Below are positions 1 to 8,155 of a DNA stretch of 60,610 nucleotides, in pieces. Positions within the stretch are counted from its first letter, which is position 1; each line of letters opens with the position of its first letter. Position numbers and translations under genes: made by a program. Origin of the DNA: Oligoflexus sp. GTDB taxonomy: Bacteria > Bdellovibrionota_B > Oligoflexia > Oligoflexales > Oligoflexaceae. The stretch is from assembly GCA_014377445.1 (NCBI GenBank), contig JACMPP010000022.1:1-60610 (forward strand), read 5' to 3'. The notes under the pieces were generated by a model that saw only the letters and a list, made by a program, of their open reading frames with translations, did not search any database and was not told where the DNA came from.

Positions 1-121
1 AACGTCGGTGACCACCGATCGTTCGGTAGGAGGGAAGAAGGACTTTTTCTTTTTCCCATCTTCTCAGTGTGGAAATTGACACTCCAAGAATTTCTGCAGC
101 AGCGCCCACTGAAATATACAT
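1..121 (-). CDS. IS607-type serine resolvase, N-terminal part (partial)
   Basis: Reading leftward from an ATG at 121 gives 40 residues beginning MYISVGAAAEILGVSISTLR and ending in SYRTIGGHRR at the window edge. This is the MerR-like winged helix that opens IS607-family serine recombinases: a helix-turn-helix ending in an RRWEKE-type segment, followed by a YRT.GGHRR motif. The catalytic serine domain and any TnpB partner would lie outside the window to the left. IS607 elements carry no terminal inverted repeats, so their ends cannot be recognised here. A MerR-type regulator or a helix-turn-helix excisionase is the alternative. The sequence call is clear; the element type is inferred from the motif. 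Confidence 0.7.
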   Translation of the reverse strand, partial: MYISVGAAAEILGVSISTLRRWEKEKVLLPSYRTIGGHRR

Positions 122-502
122 AAATGGTCCATAATATGTATTATTAACAGCACTTTACTTGGCATGGATAAGCGCAAAAGACAGGTTCGTCAAGATATTT
201 TATTGACTGTTGCTTGCCCCCGCAGCCCATTGCTCATAGCGATACTGAATGACTGAGAAAGTCTTTAGGTTATAGAAGCTTCGCTCGCCTTACAGAGAGA
301 CTGTACTCGCCAATTTGGTCCGCAAATCAGTGCCTGGAAACCTGTGCTATCAGACGTGCGAATCAAAAATTATCAATAAGCGAGTGTACGTTTGTAATTG
401 ACTCAAATCAGAAGGTTGACTAGCCAGGAGTGTACGAAAGTGTCGCTTACTCAAGCGGTAATCGAGTCCGCGTACTTATGAAGGTCCAGGAGGGCTTAGT
501 AT
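122..502. other. Intergenic leader, no gene seen
   Basis: There is no convincing reading frame between the divergent resolvase and the protease-LRR gene. The only clear signal is the strong ribosome binding site CCAGGAGGG at 486-494, nine bases before the ATG at 503. Several TTGACT-like hexamers occur, but none has a good -10 at proper spacing. Confidence 0.5.
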
Positions 503-2803
503 ATGTTTATAAATAAAAGAATAAGGCCGCTCCTGCTGCTCTTTTCTTTCCTCGCCAGCTTAGTCTTCAGCGCGGGTTGTCGTCCCTCCATGAGCGACTC
601 GGATGTAGCTATCGTCGGTGGCAAGATTCCTGACCCCAACAATCCATCACTCCACAGCACTGTCGCACTCGTTCGAAGCGAAGGTCGCAAAATAAGTACT
701 GTTTGTTCCGGCATCCTCGTAGCCCCCCGCCTGGTCCTCACCGCAGCTCATTGCGTTGAATTCAGCAAGACCAAGCTCTCCGTCTTCTTTGGAATGGCGG
801 ACACGGAAGTACCAGCCCGAACCATCGCCATCGAAAGCAGTCTGACCTTTAAAAAGGACGGCTCACGCTTTTTCCCCAACTTCGATATCGCCTGGATCAA
901 ACTCAAAGAGGATGCACCGTCCCCCTGGAAGCCGATCGAAGTTCTTCGTTCGTCCGCTCCCCTCAATAGAATCGAAGGCCAGCCCGAAAAAATTCTGCTC
1001 GCAGGCTTCGGCCGCACAGCGAGTGTGTGTAAGAACTCTGAGTGTATGGGCCGACTCTACGAAGTCTGGACCAATCTCGAACACTTCTTCAACGAAGCCC
1101 ACTTCGTCAACCTTCTCGTCATCGGTCCCAATCCCGGCCACGGCACCTGCAATGGTGACTCCGGTGGACCGGCTTTCGTGAAGCTGAATGATCGCTGGGT
1201 TTTGGCCGGCATCCTCAATGGCAAGAGCCCTCTGCTGAATTCGCCCAATCTCTGGGAAAAGGGCGTCTGTGAAAGCGGCGAGGCGATCTACAACTTCGTC
1301 GGCGCTTATGTCGATTGGATAGAAAGCACTTCCGGCCTTAAATTGACCCATGACGCCGTCAGCAACCCCACACAAAAATCAGAACTTCTTCTGGATAAGC
1401 TTTCCGACCTCGGCCAATCCCCGACGCTGGAAGATCTCCTCGTCTACAACAATCATAACGATAACGTCTGGGCGACGGTGGAAACCCTTGTCAGTGGCTT
1501 CAAAGATCCTTCGAACCGTTACAGTGCCACCGTTGAAGAACTCGTCACTCAACCTACCCTGGCCGCCGCAGCGATGCGTCGTTGGACCGAATTCCGCCAT
1601 GTGGGCCTGAGTTTTGATTTCGTTATTTCAAGCCAGAAAAGTAACCAGCTTGCCGATGTGCGCCCGATCTCTGAATTATCCGGCCTTACCACCCTGCTGC
1701 TCGATAGCAACAAGATCGAAAACACCAAATCGCTGGGCAAACTCACGCAGCTTGAAGACCTGAGTCTTCGCAACAACTACGATTACTCCAAAAAGCAGAG
1801 AGTTAGCTGGGATTTAAGCTTTCTCAAGGAACTCGGCAATTTAAAGCACCTGGATCTCTCGAATAACAGCAACAACCTGCGACTCCAGAATATCGCCTGG
1901 GACAATCTGATCAACCTCGAATCCCTCGAGCTCTCGGATAACGGACGAGGCCTCAACCTCGAGGCCATCCCCTGGTCGCGACTGACTCATCTTAGAAAGC
2001 TCACGATTCGCAATAGTCAATTGCGTGACATCAGCGCTCTTCGCGGGGCGACCTCGCTTGAAACCCTGGACCTAAGCCGCAACGATATCCAGTCGATCAC
2101 TGCCCTAGCCGAACTTAAAAATCTCGACTATCTCGATGTCTCGATGAACAACATTGCCAATTTTTCGCCTCTCGCAGCGCTCCCCGTTCTTAAAAATTTG
2201 AAAGCCCTGAGTAATTTTCAAGACGACAACTTTTGCCCAACTGCCGCGACCTGCGTCTACAGTCCGGCGAGCTTCACCGACTTCGAAAGCTACTGCCGCT
2301 TCGCCTTCACACTCTCGGCCGACGACCTGAGTCACTGGTCAGGTGGCGCAACCGTTATGCGGCTCATTCAAATCGCGGGCGTGGAAGCCCTTCGCATCGA
2401 AGGCTGCCACGATGCTCAAGCCAAGTTGTCCAAGATCATCGAACTCGATCTATCCGGATCTCCGACCATGCCTCCCATCGAGGATATAAGTCCACTGAGT
2501 CCATTGACCAACCTAGAGTCGCTGAATCTTGCCAACAATGATCTGAGGGATATTCGCCCGCTCTCGAAGCTGGTGAAATTAAAAAAGCTGGATCTGTCGG
2601 TGAATTATGTCGACGATCTAAGTCCGCTTGCAGGTCTCAAATCTTTGAAGTCGCTCTATGTCGATGGCAATTTGATTTCAACTCTGGGTCCCCTGATCGG
2701 CCTGACCGGGCTTTACGTCTACGCAAACAACAACCCCATAGAGGACGACAATTGTCCGATTCCTCTTGGGTCCTGTTCCCTGGATATTAGATTATTTCCT
2801 TGA
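503..2803 (+). CDS. Exported trypsin-like serine protease fused to leucine-rich repeats, lipoprotein
   Basis: The 766-residue protein starts with a hydrophobic signal and a lipobox-like stop at Cys26 (FSAGC), so it is probably membrane-anchored outside the cytoplasm. Residues about 37-280 form an S1 (chymotrypsin/trypsin) domain. It has an IVGG activation-type start at 37-40 and the full catalytic triad: His83 in TAAHC, Asp128 in FDIAWIKL, and Ser220 in GDSGGP. From about residue 390 to the end there are two blocks of short leucine-rich repeats (L..L.L..N.I pattern). Each block is closed by a similar Cys-containing cap (DDNFCP...C and EDDNCP...C). The LRRs probably bind a protein or surface partner and direct the protease to it. 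The start is fixed by the AGGAGG site. The gene meets its rightward neighbour tail to tail with a 17-base overlap. Confidence 0.9.
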   Translation: MFINKRIRPLLLLFSFLASLVFSAGCRPSMSDSDVAIVGGKIPDPNNPSLHSTVALVRSEGRKISTVCSGILVAPRLVLTAAHCVEFSKTKLSVFFGMADTEVPARTIAIESSLTFKKDGSRFFPNFDIAWIKLKEDAPSPWKPIEVLRSSAPLNRIEGQPEKILLAGFGRTASVCKNSECMGRLYEVWTNLEHFFNEAHFVNLLVIGPNPGHGTCNGDSGGPAFVKLNDRWVLAGILNGKSPLLNSPNLWEKGVCESGEAIYNFVGAYVDWIESTSGLKLTHDAVSNPTQKSELLLDKLSDLGQSPTLEDLLVYNNHNDNVWATVETLVSGFKDPSNRYSATVEELVTQPTLAAAAMRRWTEFRHVGLSFDFVISSQKSNQLADVRPISELSGLTTLLLDSNKIENTKSLGKLTQLEDLSLRNNYDYSKKQRVSWDLSFLKELGNLKHLDLSNNSNNLRLQNIAWDNLINLESLELSDNGRGLNLEAIPWSRLTHLRKLTIRNSQLRDISALRGATSLETLDLSRNDIQSITALAELKNLDYLDVSMNNIANFSPLAALPVLKNLKALSNFQDDNFCPTAATCVYSPASFTDFESYCRFAFTLSADDLSHWSGGATVMRLIQIAGVEALRIEGCHDAQAKLSKIIELDLSGSPTMPPIEDISPLSPLTNLESLNLANNDLRDIRPLSKLVKLKKLDLSVNYVDDLSPLAGLKSLKSLYVDGNLISTLGPLIGLTGLYVYANNNPIEDDNCPIPLGSCSLDIRLFP

Positions 2804-3143
2804 AGATGCTCGGAGTCCCCGCAAAACGCATCCGGGTCTGAACATCCGCAAAACTCGATGCGAGTCCGCCATCCCTATGAGTCACAGGCGCAAAAGGATC
2901 AGCACCGTCTGGCAAAAAAGCATCGAGGGGCGCTCGTCCATAAACTGCGTTCGGCCTCACTTTACCTGACTGATTGCTATTGCCAGTCGTCCGTGATTTT
3001 TCATCAAGACGAACCGCCTTGCGCACAAGCCCCATAACAAATTCTTCGAGCGTACATCGCTGGGCCGACGCCAAATTCTCCAAAACTTCCAAGCCGTGTT
3101 CATCAAGCTTGAGCGTCAAGGCTAATCCTTTGGAACCTTCCAT
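2787..3143 (-). CDS. Small protein with ribbon-helix-helix-like N-terminus
   Basis: This is a 118-residue hypothetical protein. Residues about 7-48 read as a beta-strand (LALTLKL) followed by two helices (DEHGLEVLENL and TLEEFVMGLVRKAV), which fits the ribbon-helix-helix fold of CopG/Arc-type DNA-binding proteins. The remaining 70 residues are polar and low in hydrophobics, probably flexible. The ATG at 3143 follows a GGGGAGAGG stretch. It is a single gene between two rightward genes and overlaps the end of the protease gene. A DNA-binding role is inferred from the predicted secondary structure only. No toxin partner is adjacent. Confidence 0.6.
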   Translation of the reverse strand: MEGSKGLALTLKLDEHGLEVLENLASAQRCTLEEFVMGLVRKAVRLDEKSRTTGNSNQSGKVRPNAVYGRAPLDAFLPDGADPFAPVTHRDGGLASSFADVQTRMRFAGTPSIFKEII

Positions 3144-3310
3144 GGTCCTCTCCCCATTTTGTCGATCTTTAGATGATGCATTGCCCGGATCTTAACAAAT
3201 TGACATCTTTTCGTCCACGGTCTGTCTTCAAATCTTGAGCATAGGCACCAAAATCAGGTAACACTGCAGTTCAGAGATCGGGGAAGCCCTTAGAGCCTGG
3301 GACGGGAAGA

Positions 3311-6205
3311 GTGATGGATGAGCTGTTCGATACAATCCGAGAAAACGCCTCGAAAGAGGTCTGGTCACGCGGTGTAGAGCTCGCTCGGCAGGATGCAGTG
3401 AGCGGAGACCGGCGGACGGCGGACGAGGTCTGCCTGAGAGTTTTCGAGCGTTCACGGTCCGTAAGCACCCTCGTCACTTTATGGCCAAATGACGCAGACT
3501 GGAGTAAGGACTGCCATTGCAAGTTCGATCCCTGCCATCATGTTACGGCGGCGATAATCGCGCTTAAGCGTGCGGAAGAACAAGGCCAGGAATTGCCCCT
3601 GGCGAAAACGGCTGGCGGCAGGATTCAATATGCTTTCACCCGTGAAGAAGGCGCTTTGCATTTTGAACGATGGGTCCTTCACGACGACAAAGAGAAACAA
3701 CTGCTCACCATCCCCCTCAGCCAAACGCATCGCCTTGCCGAATTCGCCGTCTCCCCTACCAAGTACGATCAGGCGGTGGAATCAGCACTCCTTGGCGACA
3801 GACGTGGACGCATTGGAGTCGGGACTATGCTCCGCCTCCTGCCCAGTCTCTCCGAATGTGATGTCACCCTTGACGGCCAACCTGTGGCGATCAATCGCGA
3901 AGCCCTCGGTCTCAGCATTGAAATCCGCGATGAAGGCCTCGGCATTCGAGTCATCGGCAAAAGAGATCCGCGCATCCTGGAATCCTGGACCAACGGCGTG
4001 GTCTTGAGCGATAAAGGTCTTCATCCACAGATCGATCTGTCGATGGAGATGGAAGATCGCAATATGCTTTTGCATGGGCGCAGCATTCCTCACCGCGACC
4101 TGGAGGTCTTCGCCAGTGAGAAACTCCCTGCGTGGGAAAAGAAATATGTCGTCGATAATCGGGCGCGCAACCTCCCGAGTCTGGTCGAGGCCGAGCCTGA
4201 ATTGGAACTCCTTCTCGAACGCCACGGCGATCAGATGATGCTTTTGCCCGGAATTATTTATGGTCGTCCCGTGATTGCCCGCATTGCGGATGGTGTCTTT
4301 CGTCCCTTGGGCAATCAGGTGCCGGTTCGAGATCACGACGAAGAACGCCGATTGAAAGACCAGCTCTGGCGACTCTGGGGCTTCGAACTTTATGAGGCCA
4401 AAATGCTTCCGGCTGATGAAGCTATTCGAGTCGTCGAAAATTTATCGAACTGGCAGGGCCAACTTCGTGGCAATGGCGCTAGCCAGTTTCGCAAAGCCGG
4501 ACTGCTGACCCCAAAAGTGAAGTGGCAGGACGGTCGCCTCGAAATCGAATTTGAAGAAGGCGAAAGCCGGGCGGATCCCGCCGCTGTCCTCCGGGCCTTT
4601 CAGGAACGCAAAAGCCTCGTCCCCCTCTTCGATGGGGGCTTTGCCACTCTTCCTGCCGACTGGATGCAGCGCTACGGATCCAAAATTATGGATCTCATGA
4701 CAGCTCAGACCGATCAGGATGCCCTCCCCAAAGCGGCCTTCGCCCAGGCGCTCGAACTCTTTGAAGAGCTCGAGATGGAAGTGCCGGCCGATCTCAAAAT
4801 ATTCAATCGTCTCAAAGATTGTGATTGGGCCTCTTTGCCTCTGCGATTACCCTCTGAAATGGAGCAAACGGTTGCCCTTCGCCCCTATCAGAACGAAGGT
4901 GTCTCGTGGCTCCAGCAGATGCAAAGCTTTGAACTCGGCGCTTTACTTGCCGATGATATGGGCCTTGGTAAAACCGTTCAGGCGATCGCCTGTCTCAAGC
5001 GTCACACACTTATCATCGCACCGACCAGCGTCCTGCCCAACTGGAAACGCGAGCTGAAACGTTTTCGTCCCAGCCTTAAAGTCGCGCTTTATCATGGCCC
5101 TTCAAGACAATGGGATCCAGAGGCTGACGTTATCCTGACGAGCTACGGACTGCTGAGGCAAAATCTTGAGCTCCTCAAAGACCGAATCTGGGAGACCGTC
5201 GTTCTCGATGAGGCCCAGACAATTAAAAACCCGGATAGCAAGGTCGCGCAGGCGGCCTATCAACTGCCCTCGAAATTTCGGATCGCCCTGAGCGGAACTC
5301 CGGTTGAAAATCGTCTGGAAGATCTCTGGAGTATTTTTGCATTCCTGAATCCAGGTCTCCTCGGCACGAAAAAAGATTTCCGCGAGCGTTGGAGTCGACC
5401 GATCGAAGAAGGCGATAACAAGGCGGCCGAACGTCTGCGCAAGATCCTGAGGCCGTTTATCTTGCGCCGGCTCAAGACTCAGGTCGCCAAAGATCTGCCA
5501 CCGCGCATTGAAAAAATTCTTTATTCAGAACTCTGGCCGGAGGAAAGAAAACTTTACGAGGCGATCTATGCGACCACGCGCAAGGAAGTGGTGGCCAAGC
5601 TCAAGGCTGGGGGCTCGATATTTGAAGCTCTGGAAGCTCTCCTCCGCATGCGGCAGGTCTGTTGCCATCCCTCGCTCGTACCCGGGCAGGAAGCAGCGCT
5701 TTCGTCCAAGCTCACCCTGCTCGTTGAGACCTTACAAACGGCTTTGGCCGAAGATCACAAAGCCCTCGTCTTCTCGCAATGGACAAGCCTCCTGGATCTG
5801 GTTGAACCCGTTTTGCAAGCGGCAGGCATCAACTTTCTTCGCCTCGATGGGACAACGAAGGATCGCCAGAGTATCGTCGATCAATTCCAGAATCCAGGCG
5901 GACCCCCGGTTCTTATCATGTCGCTTAAAGCGGGTGGCGTAGGCCTCAACCTGACCCAGGCCGACCACGTCTTTATCCTCGACCCCTGGTGGAATCCGGC
6001 CGCCGCCGACCAGGCTGCGGATCGAGCCCACCGCATCGGTCAGGACCGCACCGTGATGATCCATCCCCTCGTGGCGATGGACACAGTCGAAGAGAAGATC
6101 ATGGAATTACAAAATGCCAAGAGAGCCCTGGCCGAAGCGAGTCTCGGCGAAGGCACAGCCCTCGCCGTCACGCGGCAGGATATTCTGGATCTACTCGGCG
6201 ACTGA
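3311..6205 (+). CDS. SWIM zinc-finger SNF2-family helicase/ATPase
   Basis: This is a 964-residue SF2 ATPase of the bacterial Rad54/SNF2 group. A SWIM zinc finger lies near the N-terminus (Cys68, Cys70, Cys75, His77; CHCKFDPCHH). A long linker of mixed fold follows, then the two RecA-like lobes. Motif I is DDMGLGKT at about residue 549, motif II is DEAQ at about 634, and motif III is LSGTPVENR. The C-terminal lobe has SQWTSLLDLVEPVLQ, then SLKAGGVGLNL and QAADRAHRIGQ (motifs V and VI). It probably translocates on duplex DNA or remodels RNA polymerase or nucleoprotein complexes; the target is unknown. The listed start is a GTG at 3311, and an ATG follows at once at 3314, so either is possible. 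Its 3' end overlaps nhaA by 15 bases, tail to tail. Confidence 0.93.
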   Translation: MMDELFDTIRENASKEVWSRGVELARQDAVSGDRRTADEVCLRVFERSRSVSTLVTLWPNDADWSKDCHCKFDPCHHVTAAIIALKRAEEQGQELPLAKTAGGRIQYAFTREEGALHFERWVLHDDKEKQLLTIPLSQTHRLAEFAVSPTKYDQAVESALLGDRRGRIGVGTMLRLLPSLSECDVTLDGQPVAINREALGLSIEIRDEGLGIRVIGKRDPRILESWTNGVVLSDKGLHPQIDLSMEMEDRNMLLHGRSIPHRDLEVFASEKLPAWEKKYVVDNRARNLPSLVEAEPELELLLERHGDQMMLLPGIIYGRPVIARIADGVFRPLGNQVPVRDHDEERRLKDQLWRLWGFELYEAKMLPADEAIRVVENLSNWQGQLRGNGASQFRKAGLLTPKVKWQDGRLEIEFEEGESRADPAAVLRAFQERKSLVPLFDGGFATLPADWMQRYGSKIMDLMTAQTDQDALPKAAFAQALELFEELEMEVPADLKIFNRLKDCDWASLPLRLPSEMEQTVALRPYQNEGVSWLQQMQSFELGALLADDMGLGKTVQAIACLKRHTLIIAPTSVLPNWKRELKRFRPSLKVALYHGPSRQWDPEADVILTSYGLLRQNLELLKDRIWETVVLDEAQTIKNPDSKVAQAAYQLPSKFRIALSGTPVENRLEDLWSIFAFLNPGLLGTKKDFRERWSRPIEEGDNKAAERLRKILRPFILRRLKTQVAKDLPPRIEKILYSELWPEERKLYEAIYATTRKEVVAKLKAGGSIFEALEALLRMRQVCCHPSLVPGQEAALSSKLTLLVETLQTALAEDHKALVFSQWTSLLDLVEPVLQAAGINFLRLDGTTKDRQSIVDQFQNPGGPPVLIMSLKAGGVGLNLTQADHVFILDPWWNPAAADQAADRAHRIGQDRTVMIHPLVAMDTVEEKIMELQNAKRALAEASLGEGTALAVTRQDILDLLGD

Positions 6206-7525
6206 CGCAATATCCCGGCGATCGAGAAAGCTGTGGAGGAAGAGGAGTCCAAGACAGGCGCTGATGGCAGAGCCCAAAAGGGTTCCGACCTTCGCCGCGA
6301 TGAGAACATCACCTTCCAATGCCAGGCCGCTCATAAAGATCGACATCGTAAAACCAACTCCGCAAAGGCAAGCGCCGGCGAAGAACATCGGCGCAGTGAC
6401 TGAAGCCGGATAATTGACCCAACGGAAGGCATGGGCCATCCAGGTTATGCAGAAAATTCCGATCGGCTTACCTAAAACCAGACCGAGGACGACGGCCCAG
6501 GCGGTGCTTGACTCAAGGGCCGTGAGCTGCACGGGAACACCCGCGTTGGCCAGGGCGAAGAGCGGCATGATAAGAAACGCCACCCAGGGATGCAGATCGT
6601 TCTCAAGGCGTTCGAGAGGCGATACGGATTCGCGCCCTACAGCACGCAAGGTCGTGGTATCCAGTTCGTCACCGAGGCGTTCGAGGCTCGCTTGAAATTG
6701 AGAGAGGTAGGCCTTGAGATTATCGGTTCGAATGAGTTTGCTGGCCGGGGCAGCGAGACCGAGCAACACGCCGGCGATCGTGGGGTGAATACCCGAGAGC
6801 AGAAGGCAATACCACATCCCAGCTCCGGCGATGAGATAAGGCACGAGCCGCCTGACACCCAAAAAGTTAAAGATAAAGACGAAGCCATAGAAGCCCAGAC
6901 TCGCGGCCACATACTCGTAATGGATACCCTTGGTATAGACAGTGGCGATGACCAGGATCGCCCCGATGTCATCGGCGATCGCAAGCGTCAGGAGCACGAT
7001 CTTAAGATTGTGCGGCACTCTTTTGCCAAGCAGCGAGAGAAAGCCAACTACGAACGCAATATCAGTCGCCATAGGGATAGCCCAGCCTTTGGCCCCCGGT
7101 CCGCGCCCTTCGATTCCCCAGTAGATCAATGCGGGCACGATCATTCCACCGACGGCGGCAAGGATGGGAAGCAAGGCCTTCTTCGCTGAGCGTAATTCCC
7201 CCAGAATCATTTCCCGCTTGATTTCCAAACCAACCACGAAAAAGAAAATCGTCATCAGGCCATCATTGATGAGATGGAGCAAACTCATTTCAAACTTGCG
7301 GCCGAAGGCATCGAGGGTCAACGTCTGCTGCCAGAAATCCGTGTACCAACCGCTGAGCGAGGTATTGGCTAAAAAGAGCGCAGCGATTGCCGCGATGAGG
7401 AGAACGATACCGCCCGAAGCCTCGATCTCCATAAAACTATGGACGGGCCGCAACAAGCGATCGAGCTTTAATAGGGGCCGAAAATTCTTTGCGGCCAAAC
7501 TCGTTTCGCCATCATCCTGAGCCAT
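6191..7525 (-). CDS. nhaA: Na+/H+ antiporter NhaA
   Basis: This inner-membrane sodium/proton antiporter extrudes Na+ and Li+ in exchange for protons. About 444 residues carry the 12-helix NhaA pattern. The transport aspartates are visible: the pair in AIADDIGAILV (E. coli Asp163/Asp164) and the one in PMATDIAFVVG (Asp133). The frame is open further upstream, but a strong GGAGGGG stands five bases before the ATG at 7525, so I place the start there. The product is longer than E. coli NhaA (388 residues), with an extra N-terminal cytoplasmic segment and an insert after LKAYLSQFQ. It is monocistronic and convergent with the SNF2 gene. Confidence 0.95.
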   Translation of the reverse strand: MAQDDGETSLAAKNFRPLLKLDRLLRPVHSFMEIEASGGIVLLIAAIAALFLANTSLSGWYTDFWQQTLTLDAFGRKFEMSLLHLINDGLMTIFFFVVGLEIKREMILGELRSAKKALLPILAAVGGMIVPALIYWGIEGRGPGAKGWAIPMATDIAFVVGFLSLLGKRVPHNLKIVLLTLAIADDIGAILVIATVYTKGIHYEYVAASLGFYGFVFIFNFLGVRRLVPYLIAGAGMWYCLLLSGIHPTIAGVLLGLAAPASKLIRTDNLKAYLSQFQASLERLGDELDTTTLRAVGRESVSPLERLENDLHPWVAFLIMPLFALANAGVPVQLTALESSTAWAVVLGLVLGKPIGIFCITWMAHAFRWVNYPASVTAPMFFAGACLCGVGFTMSIFMSGLALEGDVLIAAKVGTLLGSAISACLGLLFLHSFLDRRDIASVAE

Positions 7526-7755
7526 TGCTTCCCCTCCAATAAATAGGTTGAGTGTAGACAAAGATCCTCATGAACGCAAAAGGAAGTCGGAGGCCAGACT
7601 GACCAACGATAATTCAGCTCTTGATCACAAGGGCAGAGTCTCGGGCCTCGATGCCATGGTTGACCAAACTTCGATGGATCCTATCAACGGGATATCGGAC
7701 AAAGTTTCGCAGTCCTGCAAATAATTCCTAGAGATCTGATAAAAACCCGCAGTTG

Positions 7756-7790
7756 AGTTCCTGTAATTCTATGAATTGCAGGAACTTTTT
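7756..7790 (+). terminator. Strong rho-independent terminator
   Basis: A 13-14 bp stem (arms 7756-7769 and 7773-7786, one G-U pair, three-base loop TAT) is followed by TTTTT at 7786-7790 and a second T-run. No protein gene ends just upstream on this strand, so it may close a short untranslated RNA from 7562-7755. Confidence 0.75.
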
Positions 7791-7902
7791 CGCGTTTTTG
7801 GGCCGGGCCGTACCTATCGAGCAATATTTTCCGCTTCGGCAGGGTTCACCGATGGGCGCGAACCCCCCATAATGGAGGTTCACAGCAAGGCAAAGGACCA
7901 CG

Positions 7903-8037
7903 ATGAGAAGCTTCACTCAAGGTCTGTTGATGATCCTCACATTCAGCTCCAGTTCTATAGCCTTGGCCCAAGATAAATCTGCCTCGCCTTTCAAATCCGC
8001 CTCCCGCTTTTCATGCCCATTCCCCAGTTCTAAATAA
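7903..8037 (+). CDS. Possible exported 44-residue peptide
   Basis: A short frame starts at the ATG at 7903, seven bases after AAAGGA. Its first 22 residues look like a Sec signal: basic start MRS, hydrophobic core LLMILTFSSSSI, and an ALA-Q cleavage site. The mature part would be about 22 residues, rich in Ser, Phe and Pro with one Cys (DKSASPFKSASRFSCPFP). It does not resemble a family I know. It could be a small secreted peptide or the surviving 5' end of a longer gene. It ends 118 bases before hutU on the same strand. Confidence 0.4.
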   Translation: MRSFTQGLLMILTFSSSSIALAQDKSASPFKSASRFSCPFPSSK

Positions 8038-8155
8038 GCCAAAAATTCAGAGATCGAGATGCACGATTTGACGCCAATTCTAAGGCTTTTCGTGGCTGCA
8101 TCCGCGACTTTCTGCTATCGTCCCTGCTTCCGGGATTCCCCCAGTTGAGGACCTC

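Noticed and set aside
14..27. Inverted repeat ACCGA-TCGT-TCGGT resembling a TetR-type operator
   Set aside because: It lies inside the resolvase coding frame (YRTIGG region), so chance from codons is the simpler reading.
7728..7916. Minus-strand 62-residue frame with hydrophobic start
   Set aside because: It runs across the strong terminator at 7756-7790 and opposes the better-supported small peptide frame.
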